Source: JAEZJZ01 sp964450265 (GTDB taxonomy: Bacteria; Bacillota; UBA994; UBA5500). From it: a DNA stretch of 46,952 nucleotides. Positions 16,107-23,613 of this stretch are shown in pieces; the first letter of the stretch is position 1; each line of letters begins with the position of its first letter. Both the position numbers and the translations under genes were made by a program. Location: contig CAYVCY010000002.1 of assembly GCA_964450265.1 (NCBI GenBank), positions 1-46,952 of the forward strand, read 5' to 3'. Under the pieces are notes generated by a model. The model did not search any database, was not told where the DNA came from, and saw nothing but the letters and a program-made list of their open reading frames with translations.

Positions 16107-16133
16107 GGCGGGGGTTCTTACCCCGCCCTTTTT
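16107..16133 (+). terminator. Intrinsic terminator of the exporter-HAD operon
   Basis: ggcgggg (16107-16113) pairs perfectly with ccccgcc (16121-16127), 7-base loop, followed by cTTTTT. Clear rho-independent structure. Confidence 0.85.
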
Positions 16134-16159
16134 CCATTTCGCAGCTTGTCTAGTATAAT
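16131..16159 (+). promoter_or_regulatory. Probable promoter upstream of the aroF leader array
   Basis: TTTCCA (16131-16136), 17 bases, TATAAT (16154-16159). A second TATAAT lies at 16163-16168. It would transcribe the whole repeat array as an untranslated leader of over 400 bases before aroF. Confidence 0.5.
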
Positions 16160-16168
16160 AGCTATAAT

Positions 16169-16579
16169 CGGTACAAGCCGATAGTTGCTTGCGCCACAAG
16201 GCGAATCTTTCGACAGAAAGAATGGCCATTGCCCGCAACATCTAGGACGTTGCTGGTAGGTACAAACTAACTGATAGTCGCTCTGCAAGAATCGATCATG
16301 GCCAGCAACGTCAGGGATGTTGCTATCGGTACAAGCTGATAGTTGCTTCGCAACAATCACTTCATTGCCCNNNNNNNNNNNNNNNNNNNNNNNNNNNNNN
16401 NNNNNNNNNNNNNNNNNNNNNNNNNNNNNNNNNNNNNNNNNNNNNNNNNNNNNNNNNNNNNNNNNNNNNNTCGCAACAATCACTTCATTGCCCGCAACAT
16501 CTGCGATGTTGCTATCGGTACAAGCTGATAGTTGCTTCGCAACAATCACTTCATTGCCCGCAACATCTGCGATGTTGCT
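16169..16579 (+). repeat. Tandem 66-bp leader repeat array upstream of aroF
   Basis: At least five units are wholly or partly visible: a long first unit (16169-16253), a diverged one of 70 bp (16254-16323), a partial unit cut by the assembly gap, a partial unit after it, and a complete unit (16514-16579). The period in the regular part is 66 bp. Each unit has hairpin A (gttgc-ttc-gcaac) and hairpin B (gcaacatc-tgc-gatgttgc, perfect 8-bp stem). The last hairpin B ends 11 bases before the aroF ribosome site. Related single copies precede the genes at 18818 (minus) and 43298, in the sense orientation each time. Real copy number is hidden by the gap. Confidence 0.9.
16371..16470. other. Assembly gap (100 N)
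   Basis: Exactly 100 undetermined bases, the usual placeholder for a gap of unknown length. It falls within the tandem array, so the assembler probably failed to resolve identical units. Confidence 0.98.
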
Positions 16580-16606
16580 AGTGGATAGTAGAGGGGAGTA
16601 AACAAC

Positions 16607-17620
16607 GTGGTTGTAATCATGTCCGGCTCGGCAACGCGGGCTGAAATAGACGCCGTCCTGGAGCGGCTGCGTTCACTAGGATGGTCAGTACAGGTTAGCT
16701 GTCATGATGGGCAGTGCATTATTCTAGCTTCGGGGGGAAGGATGCCTGACGCTCAGGGGGTGGAAGCGTTGCCCGGAGTGGAGCGCACCATGCCCGTCTC
16801 TCGTCCCTACACACTGGTCAGCCGCGAGGTGCGGCCAGATGGGACGGTGGTTCTGGCCGCCGGAAGACCGATCGGCGGGCAAGCGGTGACGGTGATGGCT
16901 GGACCATGCTCGGTCGAGAGCGCGGAGCAACTGCTGGCCGCAGCCCGTGCGGTGCGGGCGGCCGGGGCTCATTTTCTTCGCGGTGGCGCCTATAAGCCCC
17001 GTTCATCCCCGTATAGCTGGCAGGGACTGGGCGAAGAAGGCTTGCGCTTGTTGCAGGACGCCAAACAGGCTACCGGACTCGGTGTGGTCACCGAGGTGCT
17101 GGACCCTCGTCATATAGATCCGGTGGCAGCGGTAGCTGATATCCTGCAGGTTGGCTCCCGCAACATGCATAATTACGAACTGCTGAAAGCGCTGGGACAG
17201 TCGAAGTTGCCGGTAATGCTCAAGCGGGGCATGGCGGCCACAGTGGAGGAATGGCTGTTGGCAGCCGAATATATTGTGGCCGCTGGCAATCCCCACGTGA
17301 TCCTCTGTGAACGAGGCATTCGCACCTTTGAGACCTACACCCGAAATACCTTGGACCTGTCGGCGGTGCCGTTAGCCAAGCGGTTGAGCAATCTGCCGGT
17401 GATCGTCGATCCCAGCCATGGCAGCGGCAAATGGTGGCTGGTGCCAGCTTTGAGCAAGGCTGCTCTGGCCGCTGGGGCGGACGGGCTGCTGGTGGAAGTA
17501 CATCCCCAGCCTGACTTGGCCCTCTGCGATGGCAAGCAGTCGCTGTCCACCGATAATTTTGCCCAACTGATGGGCGAACTGCGGCGGGTAGCAGCAGCGG
17601 TGGATCGCCGCCTGGAATAG
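16607..17620 (+). CDS. aroF: 3-deoxy-7-phosphoheptulonate synthase (DAHP synthase, type I-beta)
   Basis: First enzyme of the shikimate pathway: condenses phosphoenolpyruvate with erythrose 4-phosphate. The 337 residues comprise an N-terminal ferredoxin-like regulatory domain (about 1-70; starts VVIMSGSATRAEIDAVLERL), as in Thermotoga and many Bacillota enzymes, and a barrel with VMAGPCSVES (about 95-104), GGAYKPRSSPYSWQG (about 125-139), KRGMAATVEEW (about 205), CERGIRTFETYTRNTLDL (about 227) and VDPSHGSGKWW (about 267). The start is GTG 16607 behind gaggggag. The gene is preceded by a long repeat-bearing leader, which suggests unusual regulation. No other shikimate gene is nearby. Confidence 0.94.
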   Translation: MVVIMSGSATRAEIDAVLERLRSLGWSVQVSCHDGQCIILASGGRMPDAQGVEALPGVERTMPVSRPYTLVSREVRPDGTVVLAAGRPIGGQAVTVMAGPCSVESAEQLLAAARAVRAAGAHFLRGGAYKPRSSPYSWQGLGEEGLRLLQDAKQATGLGVVTEVLDPRHIDPVAAVADILQVGSRNMHNYELLKALGQSKLPVMLKRGMAATVEEWLLAAEYIVAAGNPHVILCERGIRTFETYTRNTLDLSAVPLAKRLSNLPVIVDPSHGSGKWWLVPALSKAALAAGADGLLVEVHPQPDLALCDGKQSLSTDNFAQLMGELRRVAAAVDRRLE

Positions 17621-17760
17621 CAGGAAATTTCTTTGATGCCTTCGGGGAGCGGCGGCGGGCGTTCTGAGAGCGTGGCAGGTCCGAGAGCATTGCAGAAGCG
17701 CTTCAGTATCACCCTGAGCGCAATGAATAATCTTATGAAAGCCCGTACTTGCGGCGAGGG

Positions 17761-17809
17761 TCAGGCTCTGTGTGTAATAGGCAGACAGTGACTAGACACA
17801 CAGGCCTGA
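17761..17809. terminator. Imperfect hairpin between convergent genes
   Basis: tcaggctctgtgtgt (17761-17775) and acacacaggcctga (17796-17809) are inverted with one indel. It lies in the 259-base gap between the convergent aroF and DUF1177 genes, where a two-way terminator would be expected, but it has no T-run. Confidence 0.35.
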
Positions 17810-17879
17810 GCCACTCAAAGAGTCCCTGGAGATAGGGGATGGTGATAATTTGCCCCGTCTTCCTGTTCCACCTGGGTTA

Positions 17880-18818
17880 CTATTCGTCTTCTCCCATCGT
17901 CTGCAGACGGGTCATCTGACCATACAGCTGGAGCGCATGGGAGAACTGCTGTTGATCGTAGAATAGGCATTGACCGGCCCCGAACGCCTTGGCCACCTCC
18001 AGGCAGAAGCGGGTAGCCGCATCCAAATCCGGCAGGTGCGAGGCACCGGTGGCACAACCGGGGACCGGAATCTCAGCGGTGATGGCCACGCCCACCACCG
18101 GGGCATCGGTGGCGGTAGCCGGCTGCAAAATGCTGTTCACGTGCTGCAGTTCGTTGCCATAGGGCGTGATGTCGTAGGTGGACAGGGACAACACACTGGC
18201 TAACCGGCCGGTGGTGATTTGCAGCAGGTCGATCAGGTCATCGCTCACGGGCAGGATATAGCCCTGCTTCACCGTGGGGGTGATGGTCACTCCTTTGAGG
18301 TTGACAATCCGATTTCCCTTGGTAGTATCAATGGAAAGGATTGCATCCATCTCCTGGGCCACTTCCTGCCGATTCATCGTCTGCATATCCACCGGGGCTC
18401 CCATGAACGGGACTGGGTCGTGCGGGATGGTGGGTGCATTCGGACAGATATGGGTGCCGATGATCAGATCCCCAGGCAGCTGATCGCCCCGCTGCCGCAT
18501 GCTGACCGCTTTGAGGGCGCAGGCCAAGGCAACGATAGCGCCGTCGCCGTCGGAGACCAGGCCGATGCGCGCGGGACGGGCACCGATGCCGCCCAGGCGA
18601 CCGATGATGCCTAAGGTGGGCGCTTGGCCGCCACTGATCTTCCCGTCGGTGCCGGGGATGATCACCCGCACGAAGTCGGTGTAGCCTTTTGCTCCCTGCA
18701 TACGGGTGACCTTGACATCGGCTGCGCCGGCGGCTCGCAGGCAGGCAGCCACCCGGTCGCCGTCGATGTGGGCCGAATCCAGTAGGTCATATACCTCCAT
18801 TACTTGCTTAAAGCTCAT
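17880..18818 (-). CDS. DUF1177-family protein
   Basis: A 312-residue soluble protein recognised as DUF1177 from its N-terminal pattern (SFKQVMEVYDLLDSAHIDGD) and overall sequence. Gly-rich stretches IIGRLGGIGARPARIGLVSD (about 90-109) and conserved GTHICPNAPTIPHDPVPFMG (about 141-160) and VGVAITAEIPVPGCATGASH (about 246-265) suggest a metal- or nucleotide-dependent enzyme, but no activity is established. No signal peptide. The ATG has gaggagg 7 bases upstream. It is transcribed alone, opposite to aroF and divergently from mug, and its leader carries one copy of the aroF-leader repeat. Function unknown. Confidence 0.8.
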   Translation of the reverse strand: MSFKQVMEVYDLLDSAHIDGDRVAACLRAAGAADVKVTRMQGAKGYTDFVRVIIPGTDGKISGGQAPTLGIIGRLGGIGARPARIGLVSDGDGAIVALACALKAVSMRQRGDQLPGDLIIGTHICPNAPTIPHDPVPFMGAPVDMQTMNRQEVAQEMDAILSIDTTKGNRIVNLKGVTITPTVKQGYILPVSDDLIDLLQITTGRLASVLSLSTYDITPYGNELQHVNSILQPATATDAPVVGVAITAEIPVPGCATGASHLPDLDAATRFCLEVAKAFGAGQCLFYDQQQFSHALQLYGQMTRLQTMGEDE

Positions 18819-18864
18819 ATGAAGTCCTCCTCATTCACCTTCGGATTGAATTTCCCTGTCTTCT

Positions 18865-18948
18865 AGCAACGCCGTTAAGCGTCGCGGGCAATGGCCATTC
18901 TTTCTGTAGAAAGATTCGCCTTATGGCGCAAGCAACTATCGGCTTGTC
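18865..18948 (-). repeat. Single leader-repeat copy upstream of the DUF1177 gene
   Basis: Read on the minus strand, this matches the first long unit of the aroF array (16172-16254) with very few differences across the first 66 bases, including tctttc/gaaaga and cgcc/ggcg small stems. The terminal hairpin B is diverged (gcgacgc...gcgttgc). It points towards, and ends 46 bases before, the DUF1177 start codon. The rest of the 292-base gap up to mug shows nothing recognisable. Confidence 0.85.
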
Positions 18949-19110
18949 TGATCAACTGGAAACGTCGCACTCTGGGCTAGATTCCTCGTGTAGTTCTGTT
19001 GAAAGGGCTCGGTATCCTGCTTATATCCTTCGATAATCTGTCGTCGCTTCCTGCTAGCCGATCGTTATCTCTTTGCCGGCAGCGGCATAATAAGCCGAGG
19101 AGGTGCCTCC

Positions 19111-19647
19111 ATGTCCAGCGATTCGTTGCAGCCCCTCACTGATATTATTGCCTCAAATCTGAGAGTTCTCTTCGTCGGCTACAATCCTGGACTGCGCTCC
19201 GCTGAATTAGGCCATCACTTCGCTGGCCCCAGCAACCGCTTTTGGCGGGTCCTGCATGAAGCCGGGCTGACTCCAGTTCAGCTGCCTGCAGAGGAGGACG
19301 AGACGTTGCTCACTTGGGGTCTGGGTGTGACCAATCTGGTGGACCGTCCTACCCGGGGCGCCGCGGAACTGAAAGCGGCGGATTATCGGCGGGGCAGTGA
19401 GCGGCTATTGCAGAAACTAAGGGAGTACCGACCCCAAAATGTCTGCTATGTCGGCATCGGTATCTACAAGCGGTTTGCCAACCTGCCCCAGTGCGACTAT
19501 GGATGGCAGCCGCAATCGGTAGTTCCAGGATGCAACGATTTTGTTGCGCCGTCCACCAGCGGGCTCAACCGCATGCCCCATCAGGAGCAATTGGCTATCT
19601 ATCGTCAGTTGGCGGAGGGGATAGGACGCGGCAACTTAGATTCCTAG
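19111..19647 (+). CDS. mug: G:U/T mismatch-specific uracil-DNA glycosylase
   Basis: Base-excision repair enzyme removing uracil or ethenocytosine, and thymine poorly, from mismatches with G. The 178-residue product shows the MUG/TDG active-site motif GYNPGLRSAE (23-32) with the catalytic Asn in NPG, the following HHFAGPSNRFWRVLHEAGL, and the DNA-minor-groove loop APSTSGLNRMP (about 150-160) matching the NPSGLSR segment of E. coli Mug. WGLGVTNLVDRPT (about 70) is also typical. ATG 19111 has a gaggaggt site 6 bases upstream. The gene is alone, between the DUF1177 gene and the PHP pair. Confidence 0.92.
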   Translation: MSSDSLQPLTDIIASNLRVLFVGYNPGLRSAELGHHFAGPSNRFWRVLHEAGLTPVQLPAEEDETLLTWGLGVTNLVDRPTRGAAELKAADYRRGSERLLQKLREYRPQNVCYVGIGIYKRFANLPQCDYGWQPQSVVPGCNDFVAPSTSGLNRMPHQEQLAIYRQLAEGIGRGNLDS

Positions 19648-19847
19648 CACGCAGTATCTGAGAACCGCCGAAGGCGGTCACTCTGAATACTTCGACGAGC
19701 TCAGCACAAACTCCACGAGGAGTCTATTCAACCCGCAAATACAGGCTCTTATAGGATTTTTCGCTGCGCTCTGAATGACACTGAAGAGCTTCTTCAGCAG
19801 TCTCGTACACGTCCCGGTGTCACATCTTCAGGAGGAGGGGTTGTCTT
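19648..19847. other. Intergenic stretch with a short hairpin and repeat-like sequence
   Basis: accgcc-gaa-ggcggt (19664-19678) forms a perfect 6-bp hairpin just after mug, without a T-run. Fragments such as ttcgctgcgctctgaatgaca recall dispersed repeats often seen between genes in related bacteria. No gene is evident. Confidence 0.35.
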
Positions 19848-20594
19848 ATGCGACCGATCGCTGATTTGCATACCCACACCATCGCCAGCGGACACGCATA
19901 CAGCACGCTACAGGAGAATCTGATGGTGGCTAAGGAACTCGGCTTGCTCTATATGGCCACCACGGAGCATGGTCCGGCTATGCCCGGTTCGTGTCGGCCA
20001 GTCTATTTCGGAAACTTTCGGGCGCTACCGGATGTGATCGATGGTGTGCGTCTGGTGAAGGGTGTGGAGGCAAATATCTTGAATATTGATGGCGAACTGG
20101 ACCTGCCAGAGAAGAATCTGAAGCGGCTGGAATACGTTGCCGTCGGATTGCATCGGGATTGTCTGCCCCCGGGCTCGGTGGAAGAAAATACGGCTGCGGT
20201 GCTGGCAGCTATGAACAACCCCTTTGTCGATACCGTGGTGCATCCGGGCAATCCGCGCTTCCCTATCGATTGTCGCCGGGTGGTGCAGGCGGCCACCGAC
20301 AACGGTGTGATGATCGAAATCAACAATTCTTCGCTGCTGGGCAGTCGCCAGGGCAGCGAGCCTATCTGCACCGAGATCGCCAAGCTGGCCGCCTCCAGCG
20401 GCTGCACAGTGGTGCTGGGCAGCGACGCCCATTGGTCGGGTCATGTGGGCCGTTTGGATCTGGCGTTGAAGCTAGCCTTGGAGGCTGGGGTGCCGCAGGA
20501 GTCGATCATCAACTTGCACCAAGAGCGCATGGAGGCTCTGCTCCAGAGAAATGCCCACCGCCGCCAGGGCGGCCCCCGGATACCGATCCGATGA
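19848..20594 (+). CDS. PHP-domain phosphoesterase (YcdX-like)
   Basis: A 248-residue metal-dependent hydrolase of the polymerase-and-histidinol-phosphatase superfamily. The metal-binding motif DLHTHTIASGHAYSTLQEN opens the protein (about 5-23), followed by TTEHGPAMPGS (about 38), KGVEANILN (about 69), VVHPGNPR (about 128) and SDAHWSGHVG (about 194), which together fit the trinuclear metal site of the YcdX group. The natural substrate is unknown; a phosphatase activity is expected. The ribosome site aggagga lies 14 bases upstream. Its stop overlaps the start of a second PHP gene (ATGA), indicating co-translation. Confidence 0.87.
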   Translation: MRPIADLHTHTIASGHAYSTLQENLMVAKELGLLYMATTEHGPAMPGSCRPVYFGNFRALPDVIDGVRLVKGVEANILNIDGELDLPEKNLKRLEYVAVGLHRDCLPPGSVEENTAAVLAAMNNPFVDTVVHPGNPRFPIDCRRVVQAATDNGVMIEINNSSLLGSRQGSEPICTEIAKLAASSGCTVVLGSDAHWSGHVGRLDLALKLALEAGVPQESIINLHQERMEALLQRNAHRRQGGPRIPIR

Positions 20595-21343
20595 GCCAGT
20601 GGGAGTTATTTGCTGACTGGCACACACATACCATCTATAGCGATGGGAAAGGCAGCATCGCCATGAATGTGCAGGCTGCCAGTGCACTAGGTCTGGAGCA
20701 GATAGCGATTACTGACCACGCGCCGAGCAATCTGGGAGTAGGGGTTAAGGATTTGGAACGGACACTGGCTGCCATGCAGAGAGAGATCGACCGCTGCAAT
20801 CAGGAGCAACCAGAGATACAGGCTCTACTGGGTTTGGAAGCCAACCTGATCGACCATCAAGGCAAGCTGGATGTGCCTGAGCATCTCCGGCAGCCTTTAG
20901 ACATCTTGGCGATCAGCTTGCATCCCTTGGTGAGGCCGGACAACGCCTGGGACGGCGTGCGCATGTTTGCTCCCAACCTGTGGCAGCGGGTAACCGGTAT
21001 ACGCAGTCGCAGGCTACGCAATTTGAATACCAAGGCCATGGTGGAGGCGGTAGAGCGACATGATGTTTCCTTCGTCGCCCACCCCGGGTTGTGGATAGAT
21101 ATCGATACCGCGGAGTTGGCCGAGGCTTGCACCCGCCGCGATACCGCTTTGGAGATCAACTGTAATCATGCGGACCAGCTGGCCGGCTATGTGCAAGCAG
21201 CTTTGCCCAGCGGCGTGGATTTTGTGATCAACAGTGACGCCCACACTCCTGAGGAAGTGGGGCAGTTGGCAGCAGGCATCGCTTTAGCCGAGCGGTTGCG
21301 CTTGGATCCCAGTCGAATTAGGAATGCCAGAGTGCGGAAGTGA
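20591..21343 (+). CDS. Second PHP-domain phosphoesterase
   Basis: A 250-residue PHP-family hydrolase whose ATG at 20591 overlaps the preceding stop; the longer frame back to 20159 is a shadow of the first PHP gene. Motifs: DWHTHTIYSDGKGS (about 9-22), ITDHAPSNLG (about 43), LGLEANLID (about 82), VAHPGLW (about 160) and INSDAHTPEEVG (about 214). It resembles histidinol-phosphatase-like PHP proteins more than the upstream YcdX-like one, so the pair are paralogues with probably different substrates. It ends 9 bases before rapZ and appears to be transcribed with it. Confidence 0.86.
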   Translation: MSQWELFADWHTHTIYSDGKGSIAMNVQAASALGLEQIAITDHAPSNLGVGVKDLERTLAAMQREIDRCNQEQPEIQALLGLEANLIDHQGKLDVPEHLRQPLDILAISLHPLVRPDNAWDGVRMFAPNLWQRVTGIRSRRLRNLNTKAMVEAVERHDVSFVAHPGLWIDIDTAELAEACTRRDTALEINCNHADQLAGYVQAALPSGVDFVINSDAHTPEEVGQLAAGIALAERLRLDPSRIRNARVRK

Positions 21344-21352
21344 GGTGGAAGG

Positions 21353-22219
21353 ATGAATCGAGGGGTAAGATTTGTGGTAGTCACCGGGATGTCCGGTGCC
21401 GGCAAGACGCAGGCGTTGCGCCACTTTGAGGACTTGGGCTTTTTTTGTGTGGATAATTTGCCTCCCGCGCTGCTGCCTAAGTTTGCGGAGCTGTGTAGCC
21501 AGTCTGCCGATAAGTTCTCCCAGGTGGCTGTGGTGATGGACATCCGGGGCGGAGAGTGGTTTGACAGCGTCACTGAAGCGCTGCTCTATCTGAAGGCCAA
21601 CAACTACCATTATGAGATTCTCTTCCTGGAAGCGGAGGAGGATGTCCTCATCCGCCGTTACAAAGAAGTACGGCGCCGCCATCCGTTGTCCGGGGACGGC
21701 AGCATTTTGGATGGCATCCGGCACGAGAAAAAGCGCCTGCAGGAGCTGCGGCAGCGAGCCGATCGGATTATCAACACTACCGATCTCACTCCACAGCAGC
21801 TGAAGACAGAGATCCACGCCTTCTTTGTGGAGGAAGTGACTGCCGAGAACCTGATTATCCGGGTGCTCTCCTTTGGATTCAAGCATGGTCTGCCGTTGGA
21901 CGCCGATCTGATCTTCGATGTGCGCTTCCTGCCCAATCCTCACTACGTGCCCGAGCTACGGCACTTCCCGGGCACCGAAGGCCCGGTGAAGGCCTATGTG
22001 CTCAAGTGGCCAGAGGCACAGCAGTTCCTGCACCATCTGGGAGACATGCTGGAATTCTTGATTCCGCTGTATATCCGCGAGGGCAAAACCCATCTGGTGA
22101 TCGGCATCGGCTGTACCGGAGGCATGCATCGCTCGGTGGTGATCGCGGAACGGGTGCGGGATATGCTGCAGGCGAAGCACCGGGTCTACCATCAGCACCG
22201 CGATATTCCGGTGAGGTAA
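21353..22219 (+). CDS. rapZ: RNase adapter/nucleotide-binding protein RapZ (YvcJ)
   Basis: A 288-residue P-loop protein of the RapZ/YvcJ family. N-terminal Walker A VTGMSGAGKTQALRHFEDLG (about 9-28) and CVDNLPPALLPKF, then VVMDIRGGEWF (about 59), the arginine-rich stretch EEDVLIRRYKEVRRRHPLSG (about 97), and a C-terminal domain with YVPELRHFPGTEGPV and IGIGCTGGMHRSVVIAERV (about 246). In Gammaproteobacteria RapZ controls GlmS through small RNAs; in Bacillus YvcJ binds and hydrolyses nucleotides and affects competence. It is followed by yvcK, as in most Bacillota. Confidence 0.95.
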   Translation: MNRGVRFVVVTGMSGAGKTQALRHFEDLGFFCVDNLPPALLPKFAELCSQSADKFSQVAVVMDIRGGEWFDSVTEALLYLKANNYHYEILFLEAEEDVLIRRYKEVRRRHPLSGDGSILDGIRHEKKRLQELRQRADRIINTTDLTPQQLKTEIHAFFVEEVTAENLIIRVLSFGFKHGLPLDADLIFDVRFLPNPHYVPELRHFPGTEGPVKAYVLKWPEAQQFLHHLGDMLEFLIPLYIREGKTHLVIGIGCTGGMHRSVVIAERVRDMLQAKHRVYHQHRDIPVR

Positions 22220-22224
22220 CTACA

Positions 22225-23574
22225 ATGCCCAGAATCACCAAGTGGCTTTATCCGGGCATTGGGATCAAGCGCTGGTTGGCGCTGATCGCAGTGGGCATAC
22301 TGTTGCTAGCTTTGGGGGCAGAGGTGCTTTGGGGATGGGAGTTGCTCAGCTTTGTGGAGCGCCGTCTGTTGAGTTTTATCGGCCTGTTTACCGGCCAGTC
22401 CTATGGCCGAGCTGTCGGCGTAGGCGTCCTGTTGCTCTGTGGCGGGTTGTTCGTCGCCGCATTAGGAGTGCGCGGTGCTGTTCGGTCGCTGGCTCGGGTT
22501 TTTCTCCCGGAGCAGGAGGAGCAACTGGTTGATCTGCTGGTGGAACAGAGTGTTCTATCTCGCGCACCGCGGATCGTGGTGATCGGCGGGGGGACAGGGC
22601 TGCCGGTTTTGCTGCGGGGTCTGAAAGAATTGACCAGCAACCTGACAGCTATCGTCACTGTGGCGGACGACGGTGGCAGTTCCGGCAGGCTGCGCGGAGA
22701 GTTAGGAATTTTGCCTCCTGGGGATATCCGCAACTGTCTGCTGGCCTTGGCTACTACCGAGCCTTTGTTGGAAAAGCTGTTTCAGCATCGCTTCAATAGT
22801 GGGGCAGGCTTGGAGGGCCATTCCTTCGGCAATCTGTTCATCGCAGCGATGTCCGAAATTACCGGGGACTTCGAGAAAGCGGTTAAGGAATCGAGCAAAG
22901 TGCTGGCGGTACGGGGCAGGGTCTTGCCGGTCACCTTGCAGGATATCGTGCTTTGTGCCGAGCTGTCAGATGGCAGCACCGTCAGTGGTGAGAGCAACAT
23001 TGCCGCTTCCGCTTTGCCGATCAAGCGGGTGTTCATTCAGCCTGAGGATGTGAAACCGCTGCCAGAGGCTTTGGCTGCACTTGAGGAGGCGGATGCCGTC
23101 GTTTTGGGTCCAGGCAGCCTGTTCACCAGTGTCATTCCCAACTTGCTGGTGCCAGGGATTGTGGAGGCTATCGAGGCCTCGCCGGCCGTGCGCATCTACG
23201 TCTGTAATGTGATGACTCAACCGGGAGAGACGGACGGGTTTACTGCCTCCGACCATCTGCGAGCGATTATCGACCACAGTTGTTCCGGTTTGATCGATCA
23301 GATCCTGGTCAATTCAGAGCTGATAGAGGAACGGTTGTTGGAGCGTTATCATGCGGAAGGCGCAGGCGTGGTGGCCTGCGATCGGGCAACGTTGGCAGCA
23401 CTGGGCGCTGAAGTGGTGACTGCAGATCTGGTGTCTCAGGATCAGGTGGTGCGCCACGATTCCAGTCGTCTGGCGCAAGCGGTGTTTGGGCTGGCCTTGC
23501 GCCGCTCTATGCGTCGGGAAGCGCGCAAGCTGCACAAGAAGTATGTGAAGAAGATGAAGCAGGTGGAGCTGTGA
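22225..23574 (+). CDS. yvcK: YvcK/GNAT-type gluconeogenesis factor, membrane-anchored form
   Basis: A 449-residue protein of the YvcK (CofD-like) family, needed for normal cell shape and growth on gluconeogenic carbon sources and reported to bind UDP-sugars. The start is ATG 22225; an in-frame reading from 22006 lies inside rapZ. Two membrane helices precede the core (about 13-33 and 58-82), a form seen in many Clostridia. The CofD-like core begins at RIVVIGGGTGLPVLLRGLKE (about 114) and contains VTVADDGGSSGRLRGELG (about 145), PPGDIRNCL (about 167), VVLGPGSLFTSVIPNLLVPG (about 291) and NVMTQPGETDGF (about 330). whiA, normally next, is displaced to 31531. Confidence 0.93.
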   Translation: MPRITKWLYPGIGIKRWLALIAVGILLLALGAEVLWGWELLSFVERRLLSFIGLFTGQSYGRAVGVGVLLLCGGLFVAALGVRGAVRSLARVFLPEQEEQLVDLLVEQSVLSRAPRIVVIGGGTGLPVLLRGLKELTSNLTAIVTVADDGGSSGRLRGELGILPPGDIRNCLLALATTEPLLEKLFQHRFNSGAGLEGHSFGNLFIAAMSEITGDFEKAVKESSKVLAVRGRVLPVTLQDIVLCAELSDGSTVSGESNIAASALPIKRVFIQPEDVKPLPEALAALEEADAVVLGPGSLFTSVIPNLLVPGIVEAIEASPAVRIYVCNVMTQPGETDGFTASDHLRAIIDHSCSGLIDQILVNSELIEERLLERYHAEGAGVVACDRATLAALGAEVVTADLVSQDQVVRHDSSRLAQAVFGLALRRSMRREARKLHKKYVKKMKQVEL

Positions 23575-23613
23575 GTTGCTTAGATCGAAGTTGAGTTAGA
23601 TAGGAGGTATTCT

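Noticed and set aside
16169..16579. CRISPR array
   Set aside because: Units are contiguous 66-bp tandem copies with no unique spacers of constant length, and no cas genes are present.
16118..16601. Open frames on both strands running through the 66-bp array and the N gap
   Set aside because: The period is a multiple of three, so frames stay open by repetition. They cross undetermined bases, lack ribosome sites and overlap a promoter; the hairpin structure explains the sequence better.
16160..16606. T-box leader controlling aroF
   Set aside because: No T-box sequence of the AGGGTGG...CCGCG type, no specifier-loop arrangement and no terminator before aroF.
20159..20590. N-terminal extension of the second PHP protein
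   Set aside because: The extension is an out-of-frame reading of the first PHP gene; ATG 20591 overlaps its stop in the usual coupled manner.
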